From Muribaculaceae bacterium (GTDB lineage: Bacteria; Bacteroidota; Bacteroidia; Bacteroidales; Muribaculaceae), in the NCBI GenBank assembly GCA_014867205.1, contig WGUO01000012.1:1-64000 (forward strand): a DNA stretch of 64,000 bases. Direction: 5' to 3'. The notes beneath the pieces are model-generated. The model worked only from the letters and a program-made list of their open reading frames with translations, did not search any database and had not been told where the DNA came from. A program made the translations under genes and the position numbers. Positions 63,413-64,000 of this stretch are shown here, piece by piece; the stretch's first letter is position 1, and the number at the start of each line of letters is the position of its first letter.

Positions 63413-64000
63413 CTATACAAACATCAATACCATTGCGACGCCCATCAGTATGAGCAGGGTGTTGCCGATCGCGTATGTTACGGTGTAACCCATGGCTGGG
63501 ATAGAACTGTTGATCGACGAAGTGATTGCTCCGAGCGATGCCGTGGTTGTTCTGGCGCCGGCGCAACATCCGAGATTTATGGCCGGGTGGAACTTGAAGA
63601 CTTTAGCGCCGATGATCATTGACAGCAGCAGCGGAACTGAGGTGGCGACAATACCCATGACGAAAAGCATGATGCCCACCTCCTTGATGCCGGATACAAA
63701 TGTCGGGCCGCTCTGTATGCCTATGACGGCGATGAACATGTTGAGGCCGAGGTTATTCATCAGCCACAGCGATGAGTCAGGGATGATTCCTACAGAGGGG
63801 CGTTTCGTGCGCAGCCATCCAAAGAAGAGGCCTGCGATCAGTGCGCCGCCGCTTGTAGAGAGGCTGACCGGGATCTTGCCGATCTTGAGGGTAAGCGCGC
63901 CGACTATGGCACCGATTACGATGGCAAGTGACACGAACACCATGTCGGTCGCCGTTGTGGGATGTTCCTCGCAGCCGATTGCCGGTGCGGCGAGTCTGAC
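63413..64000 (-). CDS. aspT: Aspartate-alanine antiporter AspT, C-terminal part
   Basis: The frame is open from the window edge to the stop at 63413 (about 195 residues shown); the gene starts outside. Hydrophobic helices include VSLAIVIGAIVGALTLKIG, LGLNMFIAVIGIQSGPTF and LGCCAGARTTTASLGAI, the last being the conserved GxxxG-rich motif of the AAE family. It imports aspartate and exports alanine, so that with AspD it builds proton motive force. The family position rests on the partner gene as well as the sequence. Confidence 0.88.
   Translation of the reverse strand, partial: VRLAAPAIGCEEHPTTATDMVFVSLAIVIGAIVGALTLKIGKIPVSLSTSGGALIAGLFFGWLRTKRPSVGIIPDSSLWLMNNLGLNMFIAVIGIQSGPTFVSGIKEVGIMLFVMGIVATSVPLLLSMIIGAKVFKFHPAINLGCCAGARTTTASLGAITSSINSSIPAMGYTVTYAIGNTLLILMGVAMVLMFV

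Overview
The window looks like the chromosome of a Bacteroidales gut bacterium, most likely a member of the Muribaculaceae. This is inferred from gene content and sequence style. Most upstream regions carry the Bacteroidetes promoter form (TTG, about 19-20 bp, TAnnTTTG) rather than sigma-70 boxes. Core genes are of Bacteroidetes type (TamB with a lipoprotein Omp85 partner, DUF6048/DUF6452 pair, BspA-like leucine-rich protein, class A2 beta-lactamase, DUF3853). Core genes look GC-balanced to GC-rich, while the accessory genes between 24.9 and 28.7 kb are clearly AT-rich by eye.

Layout. (1) 0.3-9.3 kb: wreck of an integrative mobilizable element next to a tRNA with anticodon CAT. It has 16-bp direct repeats at both ends, an accessory Schlafen/AlbA-type regulator, a truncated second copy interrupted by an IS4-type insertion sequence, then DUF3853 and RepA-like ATPase genes and a deletion that fuses a primase fragment to an integrase fragment. 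The left end carries a structured RNA gene that is a candidate 6S RNA. (2) 9.8-23.5 kb: ordinary core genes (cation/proton antiporter, AI-2E family permease, PBP4-type peptidase, rsmI, lipoproteins, a choloylglycine-hydrolase-family enzyme, M6 peptidase, DUF6048/DUF6452, glycosyltransferase). (3) 23.7-36.4 kb: tRNA-Lys, then a compact eight-gene leftward operon. It encodes a PLD-SNF2 helicase, an Eco57I-type adenine methyltransferase, four unrecognised proteins (one with a probable PD-(D/E)XK nuclease domain), a membrane/coiled-coil protein and a RhuM protein. It looks like a composite restriction/defence system, and its leader carries a small ORF and a terminator-like hairpin just before the first gene. 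(4) 36.4-38.9 kb: relaxase remnant and a MqsR-like/Panacea toxin-antitoxin pair whose toxin is frameshifted, flanked by about 80-bp imperfect direct repeats. (5) 39-47.6 kb: CNNM/CBS protein, PerR-rubrerythrin operon, flavodoxin lipoprotein, TonB receptor, class A beta-lactamase, DUF362 and DUF2284-like proteins. (6) 47.8-64 kb: BspA-like protein, ribosomal proteins S15 (with a structured leader), L21 and L27, TamB and its Omp85 lipoprotein partner, TypA/BipA, and the aspartate decarboxylase/aspartate-alanine antiporter pair, the latter cut by the window edge.

How the genes work together. The 12-kb operon pairs a modification enzyme with a helicase/nuclease and downstream accessory genes, so coordinated self/non-self discrimination is the simplest reading; this is inference. 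PerR and rubrerythrin form a peroxide-response unit with a dyad over the promoter. TamB and its partner act in envelope biogenesis. AspT and AspD form a known aspartate-in/alanine-out proton-motive cycle. Functional names come from motif recognition by eye, not from database searches.
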